From: Streptomyces xylophagus
GTDB lineage: Bacteria; Actinomycetota; Actinomycetes; Streptomycetales; Streptomycetaceae
NCBI RefSeq assembly: GCF_000716435.1
Contig: NZ_JNWO01000019.1
Coordinates: 1-64,000 of the forward strand
DNA: 64,000 bases
Reading direction: 5' to 3'
The notes under the pieces are model-generated. The model worked only from the letters and a program-made list of their open reading frames with translations, was not told the DNA's origin and made no database searches. Made by a program: the position numbers and the translations under genes. Positions 24,663-35,438 of the stretch are shown piece after piece (position 1 is the stretch's first letter; each line of letters opens with the position of its first letter).

Positions 24663-25595
24663 CTAGCCGCCCCCTCGGGGAGCGGCCGGATCTGCGCGGT
24701 CCCGGGGGAGCAGTGGTGCGGCCCATCGGAGGCTGTGGCGGATGTCCTCGGCAACGGCCGTCCGGCGGGCCGGCCCAGGGGTGGTGCGCGCCATGTGCCG
24801 GACGCGCGAGGCGGTGTCGTGGAAGCGGTCGGCTTCGGTGACGGTCCATGGCCGTGTCCGCTCGGCGTCCACCGCCTGAGCAGCGCTCGGCCGGCGTGAC
24901 CAACGTCCGTTCGGCGCCAGCCGGTTCAGGTACCGAACGCCGTTGGCGCCGATCACTGTCACCAGGTTCGCCAGTCGCTCGGCTTCGATGATGCGCAGGA
25001 CTTCGGGGAGTGCTCGGGAGCAGTGGTCGTGGTGGTGCGCCGACACATAGCGGCCGGTCCCGGTGGCCCGCACCTGCTGGAGGTAGCGGCGCAGTACGGC
25101 CAGGCCGCTGAGGGCCTGCGGAACTGCGAGCACGGCCAGTTCGACCCGGTGGCCGGCGTGTCGGTAAGCGCCCACGGTGGTGCGGGCCTCCTGCGGGTCG
25201 GCCAGAGCCGTCTCGATGACGGCGTCCAGCCGGTGACGGCGGGTGTAGTCCTCCACCTCGGCCTGCCAGCGGCGGGTGTCCGGGCGCGTACGCATTCCGG
25301 CGCTGAGGTCGTCGACAGCCAGGAGCGCCGGATAACAGGGGTGGGCCCGTTTGTAGTCGTCGCCGGCGATGCGCACGGCGCCTCCGCGGTGGGCCAGCGC
25401 GTGGTGCACCAGGTTCGCGAAGGTGGATTTGCCGACGCCGGGCTGGCCCGCCACGAAGACCGCGACCGGGGAAGTCTGGGGCGTGGCCTTCTTGGTGACG
25501 GTCGGCAAGATCGTGGTGATCAGCAGGTCGCGGTGTCGCTCTTCGGGCAGTACGGCAGGGGCGAACCGTTGTTCACCGTCACGTGGCCGCGTCAA
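24663..25595 (-). CDS. Zeta-toxin-like P-loop kinase, first of a tandem pair
   Basis: A 310-residue zeta-toxin-family protein. An N-terminal helix (LPEERHRDLLITTILPTV) precedes Walker A (FVAGQPGVGKST, about 48-57) and the catalytic/substrate segment RIAGDDYKRAHPCYPALL. A later R-rich LID region is also present. The start is TTG at 25595; no better start was found. It is a paralogue of the next gene downstream, lies in the same frame and is separated from it by one TAG codon and about nine sense codons. Classical zeta toxins kill by phosphorylating UDP-N-acetylglucosamine and are held by an epsilon antitoxin, but no epsilon-like protein is recognised here. Confidence 0.78.
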   Translation of the reverse strand: MTRPRDGEQRFAPAVLPEERHRDLLITTILPTVTKKATPQTSPVAVFVAGQPGVGKSTFANLVHHALAHRGGAVRIAGDDYKRAHPCYPALLAVDDLSAGMRTRPDTRRWQAEVEDYTRRHRLDAVIETALADPQEARTTVGAYRHAGHRVELAVLAVPQALSGLAVLRRYLQQVRATGTGRYVSAHHHDHCSRALPEVLRIIEAERLANLVTVIGANGVRYLNRLAPNGRWSRRPSAAQAVDAERTRPWTVTEADRFHDTASRVRHMARTTPGPARRTAVAEDIRHSLRWAAPLLPRDRADPAAPRGGG

Positions 25596-25703
25596 TCGGC
25601 GTCCCGCGCTGTGGGCGCCCCTGCGTGACGCGGACTCGACTCCGCGGCCCGACGGGCATGGGGGCGTCGAGGACTGGAGAGGGTGATCGCAGAAGTGCGG
25701 AAG

Positions 25704-25967
25704 TCATCCGGTGTCGGGATCCTTCGAGCGGAGCTCGGCGCGCAGCAGTCGGGGTTCGGGGCCGGGGCCGCGGCCTTGCACGCTCCAGGCGTCGGCGTCG
25801 TCGAGTGCGTTCTGCACGTCGACCCAGGCGTCCTCGGAGCCGATCGGGTCGATGGTGCACAGGACAAGCGCGCCCTGGTTGATCTCCTGGATCCGGGTGG
25901 TGCCGCCCGTGAGGTCCGCGAGCCGGGCGGCAAGTGCCGCGGCACGCCCTGCCAGGACCGCATCCAC
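25704..25967 (-). CDS. Small hypothetical protein upstream of the zeta genes
   Basis: An 87-residue soluble protein starting MDAVLAGRAAALAARLADL, followed by TGGTTRIQEINQGALVLCTID and an acidic C-terminal half (SEDAWVDVQNALDDADAW). A GGGGGAGGAG ribosome-binding site directly precedes ATG 25967. It is the first gene of the minus-strand group and lies 108 bases before the first zeta-like kinase. By size and position it may be the antitoxin or accessory protein of that pair. That role is inferred from context only; no domain is recognised. Confidence 0.65.
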   Translation of the reverse strand: MDAVLAGRAAALAARLADLTGGTTRIQEINQGALVLCTIDPIGSEDAWVDVQNALDDADAWSVQGRGPGPEPRLLRAELRSKDPDTG

Positions 25968-26004
25968 TCCTCCCCCTCACACCGCACTGATTACTGACCG
26001 TATT

Positions 26005-26037
26005 GCTAATCGATTAGCGTGCCGTTAACCGATTAGC
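26005..26037. promoter_or_regulatory. Candidate GntR operator: palindrome plus direct repeat
   Basis: GCTAATCGATTAGC (26005-26018) is a perfect 14-base palindrome. A second, imperfect copy, GTTAACCGATTAGC, begins 19 bases later (26024-26037); both are followed by GTG. They lie in the 117-base gap between the divergent small gene at 25967 and the GntR regulator at 26085, and the surrounding AT-rich TATTGCTAAT could be a -10 region. This is a good operator site for the adjacent GntR protein. Confidence 0.65.
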
Positions 26038-26084
26038 GTGTCAAGGGTTGCAAGGAGTAGCCAGTTCCTCTCCGGGAGTAGGCA

Positions 26085-26909
26085 GTGCCCACTGCGGACT
26101 ATCAGCGCATCGCCGAAGACCTGCGCAGGCGACTAGCGGAAGGAGAATGGTCCCCGGGTGAGCGACTGCCACCGCGGGCCCAGCTGGCTCACGAGTACCG
26201 GACCAGTCCGGCCGCGATCCAGCGCGGCCAGGAACTGCTGATCGACACCGGCCTGCTGGAGGGGCGCAAGAGCGTCGGCGTCTTCGTCCGCGCCCCGGAG
26301 GCGCGCATCGCGCTGCCCGTGCTGCTGCCGATTCCGGACGCGATCCGGCAGGCCGGGCTCGTCCCGGCCATCGAATACCGGTCGGACGTCAAGGTCCCGG
26401 CTCCGGAGCCGATCGCCCGGCGGCTGTCGGTCGACATCGACACACTGTGCGTCCGCACCCGCTACGAGTATCTGGGCAACGCCCGCCCTCTGGCCCTCGG
26501 TGAATCGTGGGAGCCGATGGCTCTCACGCATCGCACGCCCGTTCTCCTGCCGGAGGACGGGCCGCTGGCCGGTACCGGCGTGGCTCGCCGGATGGCCTCG
26601 GTCGGCGTCCGGGTCGGCCATGCCCAGCTCCGCACGCACGCCCGGCACCCGGACGACCATGAGGCACTGCGGCTCGGGATCACCCGCCGCACGTTGATCA
26701 TCAGGCTGGACCGGACCCACCTGACCGACACGGGCCGGCCGGTCGAGACCGCCACCTTCCTTCTCCCGCAGACGCGTTGGGAACTGGTCTACGACGTCCC
26801 GATACCGGCCTGCGATCCCCTCGGCGACGGGCACCGCCCGCAGGGAGCCGACGGTCACGCCGCCGAGAGCCGACCGATCAGACAGGGCGGCACCCCCCGC
26901 AGGCGGTGA
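26085..26909 (+). CDS. GntR family regulator with UTRA-type effector domain
   Basis: A 274-residue regulator. The N-terminal winged helix (about 5-70) reads YQRIAEDLRRRLAEGEWSPGERLPP, then LAHEYRTSPAAIQRG and GVFVR. The remaining part is a UTRA/chorismate-lyase-like ligand domain (VRTRYEYLGNARPLALGESWEPM, RTLIIRLDRTHLTDTGRPVE). The GTG start at 26085 keeps the canonical spacing to the helix. It probably represses both itself and the divergent zeta-toxin group through the palindromes just upstream. Similar regulators control transfer or stability genes on actinomycete plasmids and integrative elements. The ligand is unknown. Confidence 0.88.
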   Translation: MPTADYQRIAEDLRRRLAEGEWSPGERLPPRAQLAHEYRTSPAAIQRGQELLIDTGLLEGRKSVGVFVRAPEARIALPVLLPIPDAIRQAGLVPAIEYRSDVKVPAPEPIARRLSVDIDTLCVRTRYEYLGNARPLALGESWEPMALTHRTPVLLPEDGPLAGTGVARRMASVGVRVGHAQLRTHARHPDDHEALRLGITRRTLIIRLDRTHLTDTGRPVETATFLLPQTRWELVYDVPIPACDPLGDGHRPQGADGHAAESRPIRQGGTPRRR

Positions 26910-26994
26910 CCGCCGCGTGGCACGTGGGGAAGGGATGCCGGCCACGCGGACCGGCAGTCACAGACGCGGGATCGGACGACCATCAGGGGTGGGC

Positions 26995-29676
26995 GTGACA
27001 GGTCGGGACTTGAGGGCTCTCTTCGGCTCCAACGACCACCAAGTGGGAGCGGACGAGGCGTTCACCAACCGGGAGGGCCAGTGGCGGATGTTCGTGAGCG
27101 CCCTGGACGCCCACCGGCAGCACGTGACCGCCGCGGGTTTCGACGCCGCAGACCTGGAGGCACCGCGACGCAACCTGCTCGTCTTCCACGGTGTCGGCGG
27201 CATCGGCAAGTCGACGCTGTCACGGAGGCTGGAGGCCGCGCTGGCCCATGCCGAACACAGGCCGGCGCAATGGGGCGAACCGGCCTGGCACGGGCCGCGG
27301 ATCGTCCCTGTCCGGCTCGACCTGGCGCGCTCGGCGAACACCGACTTCGAACGCGTCGTCGTCACGATCCGGCTCGCCGTCGCGGCCGCGGTCGGCCGGC
27401 CCATGCCCGCCTTCGACATCGCGCTGCGCCGCTACTGGGACCACCAGCACCCTGGCGAGCCGTTGGAGGAGTACCTGCGCCGTGACGGTCTGGTGACCCG
27501 CTTCGGCCAGGCTCTTCCGCAGCAGGTGCAGGCGGCGCTCGGCGAAGTCGCCCAAGGCCTGGCACTGCCCGGGATGCTCGGATCCGCGGTCGGGCAGCTC
27601 ACCGGCGCGCTGGTGCGGGCGCTGCGCGAACACCGCCGCTCAGTGAGCGCGTTGGCCGGCTGCGCGCGGCTGGCCGACCTCCTGGAAGCAGACACCGACC
27701 TGGAGGCACTCTCGTACTACCCGCACCTGCTCGCCTGGGAGCTGGCCCGCTTACCGGCCCGCAAGCAGATCACCCCGGTGGTGCTGCTGGACACCTTCGA
27801 GGACATCGGGGACCGCACCCACCGGGACCTGGAGCGGCTGCTCCAGCACGTGGTGTGGCTCATGCCCAACGTCTTCTTCGTCGTCACCGGACGCAACCGG
27901 CTGCAGTGGGCCGACCCGGCCCTGCACGGCCAACTCGACTGGACCGGCCCGGCAGCCTGGCCCGGGCTGGCAGGCCACGGTGTGCCGGCGCCCCGCGCCG
28001 CCGCAGCCGATCCGGCAGCCGACCCGGACGGTCGCCGTCAGATCCTGATCGGGGACTTCAGCGACGAGGACTGCCAGGATTACCTCACCCACCGCCTCGC
28101 CACCGACGGCCGGCCACTGATCGACCCGACGCTGCGACGGGTGATCGCCGAGCGCTCCCACGGACTGCCTCTGTACCTCGACCTGGCCGCCATGCGCTTT
28201 CTCGAGATCCGCCGCACCGGCCTCACCCCGCGACCGGCCGATTTCGACGTCGACTTCCCGGCCCTGATCGCCCGCACCCTCACCGACCTCACCCCCGACG
28301 AACGCCACGTCCTGCGCTCGGTCAGCCTCCTGGACGCCTTCGACATCCCCCTGGCCACGGCCGGCGCCGGAATCAGCCGCGACGCCCCGGTACTCCGCCT
28401 GCTCGAGCGGCCCTTCGTCCGCCACACCCCCACCGGCCTGTGGCCCTACCACCTGCACGCCCTCATCCGCTCGACCCTGCGCACCGCCGAAGACACCACC
28501 GACGACCGCTGGTCACCCCGGGACTGGCGAAACGCGGCCGAACGCGCCCACAGCGCCGTGGGCCGACAGTGGGCCGAGCACACCGGTCCCGGCCGCCGTC
28601 TGCTGATCGCCTGCCTGCGCCAAGGTCTCACCCTCGCGGCCGAGTTCCACCTCGACCTGGGCTGGCTGACCGAGGCAGCCTGGCAGTACGTCAGCGACTC
28701 CGTGTGGGAACCCGTCACCCCCACCCGGCGGGACATCGGCGACGAGGCACATCCACAGACACCGGCCGACGCCCTGGCCGAACTGCTCAACACGCTCGGC
28801 CGCCGACAACACGAACACCGCCGCACGACGGCCCACCGGCTCGCCGCCGTCATCGACGCCGGCCTGCTACCGGAGGAACTGGGCCAGATGGCCCTCTACT
28901 ACCTGGCCAAGGCCCACCGTGACCTCGGCGAGTCGGCCGCCTCCCGAACCGGGATGCAGCAGGTGGCCGACGGAGGAGGCCGCCTCGCCCCCGCCGCCCG
29001 CCGCGGCCTGGCCCACCTCGCCCGCCTGGCCGGCGACTTCCCTGCCGCCCTGACCGTTGCCGAGACACTGGGGTGGGCCGGCCGGCAAAACCGCGTACTC
29101 GGCGACATCCACTGGCCTCAAGGCGACATCACACGAGCAGCCGACGCCTACGAACATGCCCGCGACGACGCCGACCAACGCGGTATCGCAGGAGAACGCG
29201 CAACCGCCCAGGCACACCGCGCACTCGCACTGGCCTTCGCGGACCCCACGACCGCGGACAGCGACATCGCCCTCGCCCACCACCTCCTGACCGACCTCAC
29301 ACTCCACGCCACCACCCTGACCCTTCACATCGCCGTCCTCATCCGCGACGCGGGCCGCAGCACGGACATCGACGAACGCGCCCGGTCCCTGCGCACCGAG
29401 ATCGAGACCGCCGGGCTGACGTCCCTCTTCCCCCTGCTCGAGCTCGCAGTCTGCTTCCACCACGCCGTCCGCAGCGACGAGGAACTCCTCGCCGCCGCCA
29501 TCCACCGACTGCGCCGGCTCACCAACGACGGCGACCACGCCTACCTGGCCGACATCGCCTGCTTCATGGACAACCGGCCACTCACACCGGACGCCCGCCC
29601 TGTCCGGTGGCTGGAGAACGAAGAGACCATCCGCCGACGCTGGCGCACGCTCGTCACCGAACGGCGCGGCACCTGA
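26995..29676 (+). CDS. Large STAND-type ATPase with helical repeat tail
   Basis: An 893-residue P-loop signalling ATPase. Walker A is FHGVGGIGKSTL (about 64-75), Walker B VVLLDTFEDI (about 259-268), followed by the sensor segment FFVVTGRNRLQW and the NB-ARC-like SHGLPLYLDLA. A winged-helix region (about 430-540) and a C-terminal half of tetratricopeptide-like helices (ALYYLAKAHRDLGE, GDITRAADAYEHARD) complete the usual switch-and-sensor layout. GTG at 26995 has AGGGG six bases upstream; the frame is open to 26917. It lies 85 bases after the GntR gene and is probably co-transcribed with it. STAND proteins act in regulation or phage defence; no effector domain is visible here. Confidence 0.82.
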   Translation: MTGRDLRALFGSNDHQVGADEAFTNREGQWRMFVSALDAHRQHVTAAGFDAADLEAPRRNLLVFHGVGGIGKSTLSRRLEAALAHAEHRPAQWGEPAWHGPRIVPVRLDLARSANTDFERVVVTIRLAVAAAVGRPMPAFDIALRRYWDHQHPGEPLEEYLRRDGLVTRFGQALPQQVQAALGEVAQGLALPGMLGSAVGQLTGALVRALREHRRSVSALAGCARLADLLEADTDLEALSYYPHLLAWELARLPARKQITPVVLLDTFEDIGDRTHRDLERLLQHVVWLMPNVFFVVTGRNRLQWADPALHGQLDWTGPAAWPGLAGHGVPAPRAAAADPAADPDGRRQILIGDFSDEDCQDYLTHRLATDGRPLIDPTLRRVIAERSHGLPLYLDLAAMRFLEIRRTGLTPRPADFDVDFPALIARTLTDLTPDERHVLRSVSLLDAFDIPLATAGAGISRDAPVLRLLERPFVRHTPTGLWPYHLHALIRSTLRTAEDTTDDRWSPRDWRNAAERAHSAVGRQWAEHTGPGRRLLIACLRQGLTLAAEFHLDLGWLTEAAWQYVSDSVWEPVTPTRRDIGDEAHPQTPADALAELLNTLGRRQHEHRRTTAHRLAAVIDAGLLPEELGQMALYYLAKAHRDLGESAASRTGMQQVADGGGRLAPAARRGLAHLARLAGDFPAALTVAETLGWAGRQNRVLGDIHWPQGDITRAADAYEHARDDADQRGIAGERATAQAHRALALAFADPTTADSDIALAHHLLTDLTLHATTLTLHIAVLIRDAGRSTDIDERARSLRTEIETAGLTSLFPLLELAVCFHHAVRSDEELLAAAIHRLRRLTNDGDHAYLADIACFMDNRPLTPDARPVRWLENEETIRRRWRTLVTERRGT

Positions 29677-29866
29677 CTCACCCGAACGTGATCGCTGTGG
29701 GGGGGAGTTGGAAGCGCCCCGCGCGGCTGCGACGCTGGAAGCCGCCGAGGTCGGGCTGGAGCGGCAGATCATCGCGCGCGAGGTACTGTCCCAGGGACAT
29801 TCCGGGGATTTTCCGCCGCGTAAGAAGGGAAGGCCCCGACAGCGCCGAAAGACAAGAACGCGCTGA
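29677..29866 (+). other. Gene-free gap with a short coding-like fragment
   Basis: Between the STAND gene and sdaA, one frame reads TLEAAEVGLERQIIAREVLS, then FPPRKKGRPRQRR, and stops at 29866. It has no start and no similarity I can name. It may be the tail of a lost gene at the edge of the accessory island, or chance. Confidence 0.25.
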
Positions 29867-29882
29867 TCAGGCCCCACCCCCC

Positions 29883-31250
<1,368 letters not shown>

Positions 31251-31342
31251 GGTGACTCCTCAGAACGCAAGACGTGCGGGGTGGTGCAAGGGGTAGGACA
31301 CCGCGCACACCTACTGGCGTGCGCGGCGCCCGGTGGGCCGAC

Positions 31343-32629
31343 TTACAGCCCGGGATACAGCGGGTACTTCTCCGCCAGCGCGGTCACGCGGGCCTTCAGA
31401 CCCTCCGCGTCGGCCTCCCCGAAGGGAGAGGGCGCCTTCAGCGTCTCGGCGATGACGTCCGCGACCTCGGCGAAGTCCTCGGCCGTGAAGCCGCGGGTCG
31501 CCAGCGCCGGCGTACCGATGCGCAGGCCCGAGGTGACCATCGGGGGACGCGGGTCGTTCGGGACGGCGTTGCGGTTGACCGTGATGCCGACCTCGTGGAG
31601 CCGGTCCTCGGCCTGCTGACCGTCCAGTTCGGAGTTCCGCAGGTCGACCAGGACCAGGTGCACGTCCGTGCCACCCGACAGGACGTCGACTCCTACGGCC
31701 TTCACGTCGTCCCGCACGAGGCGCTCGGCCAGCAGCCGCGCCCCCTCCACGGTACGCCGCTGACGCTCCTTGAAGTCCTCGCTCGCCGCGACCTTGAAGG
31801 AGACCGCCTTCGCGGCGATCACATGCTCCAGCGGACCGCCCTGGAAGCCGGGGAAGACCGAGGAGTTCAGCTTCTTCGCGAAGGACTGCTTCGCCAGGAT
31901 GATGCCGCCGCGCGGGCCGCCCAGCGTCTTGTGGGTCGTGGACGTGACGACGTCCGCGTACGGCACAGGGTTCGGGTGCAGACCCGCGGCCACGAGCCCC
32001 GCGAAGTGCGCCATGTCGACCCACAGATAGGCCTCGACCTCGTCCGCGATCCGGCGGAACTCGGCGAAGTCCAGCTGCCGCGGGTACGCCGACCAGCCCG
32101 CGATGATGACCTTCGGGCGGTGCTCCTTGGCGAGCTTCTCGAGCTCGGCCATGTCGACCAGACCGGTCTGCGCGTCCACGTGGTAGGCGACCACATTGAA
32201 CTGCTTGCCGGAGAAGTTCAGCCGCATCCCGTGGGTCAGGTGGCCGCCGTGCGCCAGGTCCAGGCCGAGAATCGTGTCGCCCGGCTGGGCCAGCGCGAAC
32301 AGGGCGGCCTGGTTGGCGGAGGCGCCCGAGTGCGGCTGCACATTGGCGTACTCGGCGCCGAACAGCTCCTTGACCCGGTCGATCGCGATCTGCTCGGCCA
32401 CGTCGACGTGCTCGCAGCCGCCGTAGTAACGACGGCCCGGGTAGCCCTCGGCGTACTTGTTGGTGAGGACCGAGCCCTGCGCCTCCATGACCGCGACCGG
32501 AGCGAAGTTCTCCGAGGCGATCATCTCCAGCGTGGACTGCTGCCGGCGCAGCTCGGCGTCGACCGCGGCGGCGATGTCCGGGTCGAGCTCGTGCAGGGGA
32601 GTGTTCAGGACGGACAGGTGATCAGACAT
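31343..32629 (-). CDS. glyA: Serine hydroxymethyltransferase
   Basis: A 428-residue PLP enzyme that interconverts serine and glycine with tetrahydrofolate as one-carbon carrier. Diagnostic segments are [20 protein letters not shown], the PLP lysine in [14 protein letters not shown] (about residue 233) and the C-terminal [13 protein letters not shown]. It lies 15 bases downstream of gcvH and upstream of sdaA. In this operon it probably uses the methylene-THF released by glycine cleavage to make serine; S. coelicolor also has a second, housekeeping copy elsewhere. Confidence 0.96.
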   Translation of the reverse strand: MSDHLSVLNTPLHELDPDIAAAVDAELRRQQSTLEMIASENFAPVAVMEAQGSVLTNKYAEGYPGRRYYGGCEHVDVAEQIAIDRVKELFGAEYANVQPHSGASANQAALFALAQPGDTILGLDLAHGGHLTHGMRLNFSGKQFNVVAYHVDAQTGLVDMAELEKLAKEHRPKVIIAGWSAYPRQLDFAEFRRIADEVEAYLWVDMAHFAGLVAAGLHPNPVPYADVVTSTTHKTLGGPRGGIILAKQSFAKKLNSSVFPGFQGGPLEHVIAAKAVSFKVAASEDFKERQRRTVEGARLLAERLVRDDVKAVGVDVLSGGTDVHLVLVDLRNSELDGQQAEDRLHEVGITVNRNAVPNDPRPPMVTSGLRIGTPALATRGFTAEDFAEVADVIAETLKAPSPFGEADAEGLKARVTALAEKYPLYPGL

Positions 32630-32644
32630 CGGTGGTACGACTCC

Positions 32645-33022
32645 TCAGCCGGCGGAAAACGCGGTGTACTCGTCGGCGGAGAGCAGGTCGGCCGGCTCCT
32701 CCGCGACGCGCACCTTGAACAGCCAACCGCCCTCGAAGGGCGCCGAGTTCACCAGCGACGGGTCGTTCACCACGTCCTCGTTGATCTCGGTGACCTCGCC
32801 GCCGACCGGCGAGTACAGGTCGGACACCGACTTGGTCGACTCCAGCTCACCGCAGGACTCGCCCGCGGTCACCGTGGAGCCCACCTCGGGGAGCTGGGCG
32901 TAGACGACATCGCCGAGCGCGTTGGCCGCGAACTCGGTGATGCCGACCGTCGAGACGCCGTCCTCGGCGACCGACAGCCACTCGTGCTCCTTGCTGTAGC
33001 GCAGCTGCTGGGGGTTGCTCAT
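32645..33022 (-). CDS. gcvH: Glycine cleavage system H protein
   Basis: A 125-residue lipoyl carrier protein that shuttles the aminomethyl group between the P, T and L proteins. The lipoylated Lys lies in [12 protein letters not shown] (about residue 64), and the [10 protein letters not shown] start and VNDDPSLVN-type C-terminal motif are present. Length is normal. It sits between gcvT (111-base gap) and glyA (15-base gap). The P protein (gcvP) is not in the window and must be encoded elsewhere. Confidence 0.95.
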   Translation of the reverse strand: MSNPQQLRYSKEHEWLSVAEDGVSTVGITEFAANALGDVVYAQLPEVGSTVTAGESCGELESTKSVSDLYSPVGGEVTEINEDVVNDPSLVNSAPFEGGWLFKVRVAEEPADLLSADEYTAFSAG

Positions 33023-33133
33023 GGCCTGAATTCTCCTGTACGCGGGGGAGTGCTGATGAATGGGGGACTACGGAGGACATCGGCAAGCAGGGGCGATCCG
33101 CCCCGGGTCACAGACGTGACGCTACGACGACTG

Positions 33134-34252
<1,119 letters not shown>

Positions 34253-34261
34253 CGGTCGGTC

Positions 34262-34500
34262 TCCCAAGGCATGACGGCGAGGTCGTTCCTCCCCATCTGT
34301 CATCGGAACCTGAGAGGTTCGCCATGACCGCGCGGGACACGCACGGGACATGGGTTGCACCTTGGGTGGGACCACCGGCGATGGCGGTCCGCTTTTCAGA
34401 TGTGCCTCGCCCGCGCGGTAACTGGGCCTGAGAGATTCAAGGGAGGGACTTGCTCCTTCGGCGCCCCAGCAACAGATGCCTGGGGACTCTCCCGCGCGGA
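34262..34500 (-). promoter_or_regulatory. Tandem glycine riboswitch of the gcv operon
   Basis: The leader of gcvT shows two glycine-aptamer cores on the minus strand. The first has CGGGAGAG near 34494, GCGCCGAAGGAGCAA (about 34450-34465) and CTCTCAGG at 34434-34427. The second has CACCCAAGGTGCAA near 34355 and CTCTCAGG at 34316-34309, then ATGACAGATGGGGAGG. These are the class-defining conserved elements. The structure normally turns glycine-cleavage genes on when glycine is in excess. Its 3' end is close to the gcvT ribosome-binding site, so translational control is possible. Exact borders are approximate. Confidence 0.88.
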
Positions 34501-34538
34501 TTCAAGCGGCCGGTATGCAGTTGGCGCGCACATCATCG

Positions 34539-34562
34539 CACAGGCTTTGTAACAGGCCTGTG
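34539..34562. promoter_or_regulatory. Inverted repeat between the gcv leader and the divergent P-loop gene
   Basis: CACAGGC and GCCTGTG form perfect seven-base arms around a ten-base centre. It lies just upstream of the riboswitch, where the gcv promoter is expected, so it may be an operator. No -35/-10 pair is clear enough to assign. Confidence 0.35.
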
Positions 34563-34735
34563 GCCGGAAGCGAACGGAACCGCGAGACACCGTGCATTAC
34601 CTTCTCTTTACGTTCAGTGGGGAGAACCTTTCCTGACCCCGCAGGGAGGACGATCACGGTGACAAGGACCACGGTGTACGCCACGACCTCGGCCGTAGCG
34701 CTGCCCAAGCAGCCCTCGGCCCCGGCCAGGGAGGC

Positions 34736-35374
34736 ATGCCCGGCCCGCCCGGTACCGATAGTCCGCGACCTGCGCGAGCGCGCAGGCCACAGCCCGCGCG
34801 CGAGCGCGCAGGCCACAGCCCGCACGGACTCCTCTTCGGCCCCCGCGACCTGGTCGTGGTCACCGGCCTGCCCGGCAGCGGCAAGTCCACGCTGATGCGG
34901 CGCGCGGTCGCGGGCGACGCCGTCCGCGTCGACAGCCAGGACACCCGCGACCGCTGGGACGCCCGCATGTCCCGCACATCCGGCCTCCTTGCCTTTCCGT
35001 ACGCGGTCTACCGCCCCTTGGTCCGGCTCGCGCACTACGCCGGGCTGCACCGCACCCTGCGCTCCGCGTCCGGAGCCGTCGTGCACGACTGCGGCACCCA
35101 GAGCTGGGTGCGCGGCTGGCTGGCCCGCGCGGCGCACCGTCGGGGCGGCTCGCTGCACCTGGTGTTCCTCGACGTCAGCCCGGACACCGCGCTCGACGGC
35201 CAGCGCGCACGCGGGCGCGGAGTCTCGCGGTACGCGTTTCTGCGCCACCGCCGGGCGGCCACCCGGCTGCTGCGTGCCGTGGAGCGCGGAGACCTGCCCC
35301 GGGGTGTCGGCTCGGCGGTCCTGCTGGACCGGGACGCGGCGGACGTGCTGCGCCGGATCGACTTCGCGGGCTGA
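34736..35374 (+). CDS. P-loop (AAA/zeta-like) ATPase gene, N-terminus frameshifted by a duplication
   Basis: The intact part (212 residues from ATG 34736) is a small P-loop kinase-like protein: Walker A VVTGLPGSGKSTLMRRA, RVDSQDTRDRWDAR, and VVHDCGTQSWVRGWL. The best start, however, is GTG 34659 with GGGAGGA eight bases upstream, which is in another frame (TRTTVYATTSAVALPKQP). An exact 26-base tandem duplication at 34772-34823 joins the two frames. Removing one copy gives a smooth protein through IVRDLRERAGHSPHGLLFG. ATG 34736 has only a badly spaced ribosome-binding site. The gene is therefore probably frameshifted in this strain, or switchable by loss of one copy. Its substrate is unknown. 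Confidence 0.65.
   Translation: MPGPPGTDSPRPARARRPQPARERAGHSPHGLLFGPRDLVVVTGLPGSGKSTLMRRAVAGDAVRVDSQDTRDRWDARMSRTSGLLAFPYAVYRPLVRLAHYAGLHRTLRSASGAVVHDCGTQSWVRGWLARAAHRRGGSLHLVFLDVSPDTALDGQRARGRGVSRYAFLRHRRAATRLLRAVERGDLPRGVGSAVLLDRDAADVLRRIDFAG
34772..34823 (+). repeat. Exact 26-bp tandem duplication causing a frameshift
   Basis: Bases 34772-34797 and 34798-34823 are identical and adjacent; the match ends exactly at both borders. A 26-base insertion is not a multiple of three, so it shifts the reading frame of the gene beginning at GTG 34659. Confidence 0.95.
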
Positions 35375-35438
35375 GCCGCTAGCCTTTTGAGCCACGGCAG
35401 GTTTGCAGCAGGCGGTATCACCAGCAGGCGGTAGGTAG

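Noticed and set aside
25980..26040. Attachment site of an integrative element
   Set aside because: The repeated ATTAG motif lies in a divergent promoter next to a GntR gene; no integrase or matching distant copy was seen in the window.
34253..34375. N-terminal extension of GcvT
   Set aside because: The extra 41 codons lie in the glycine riboswitch; the family start and ribosome-binding site are at 34252.
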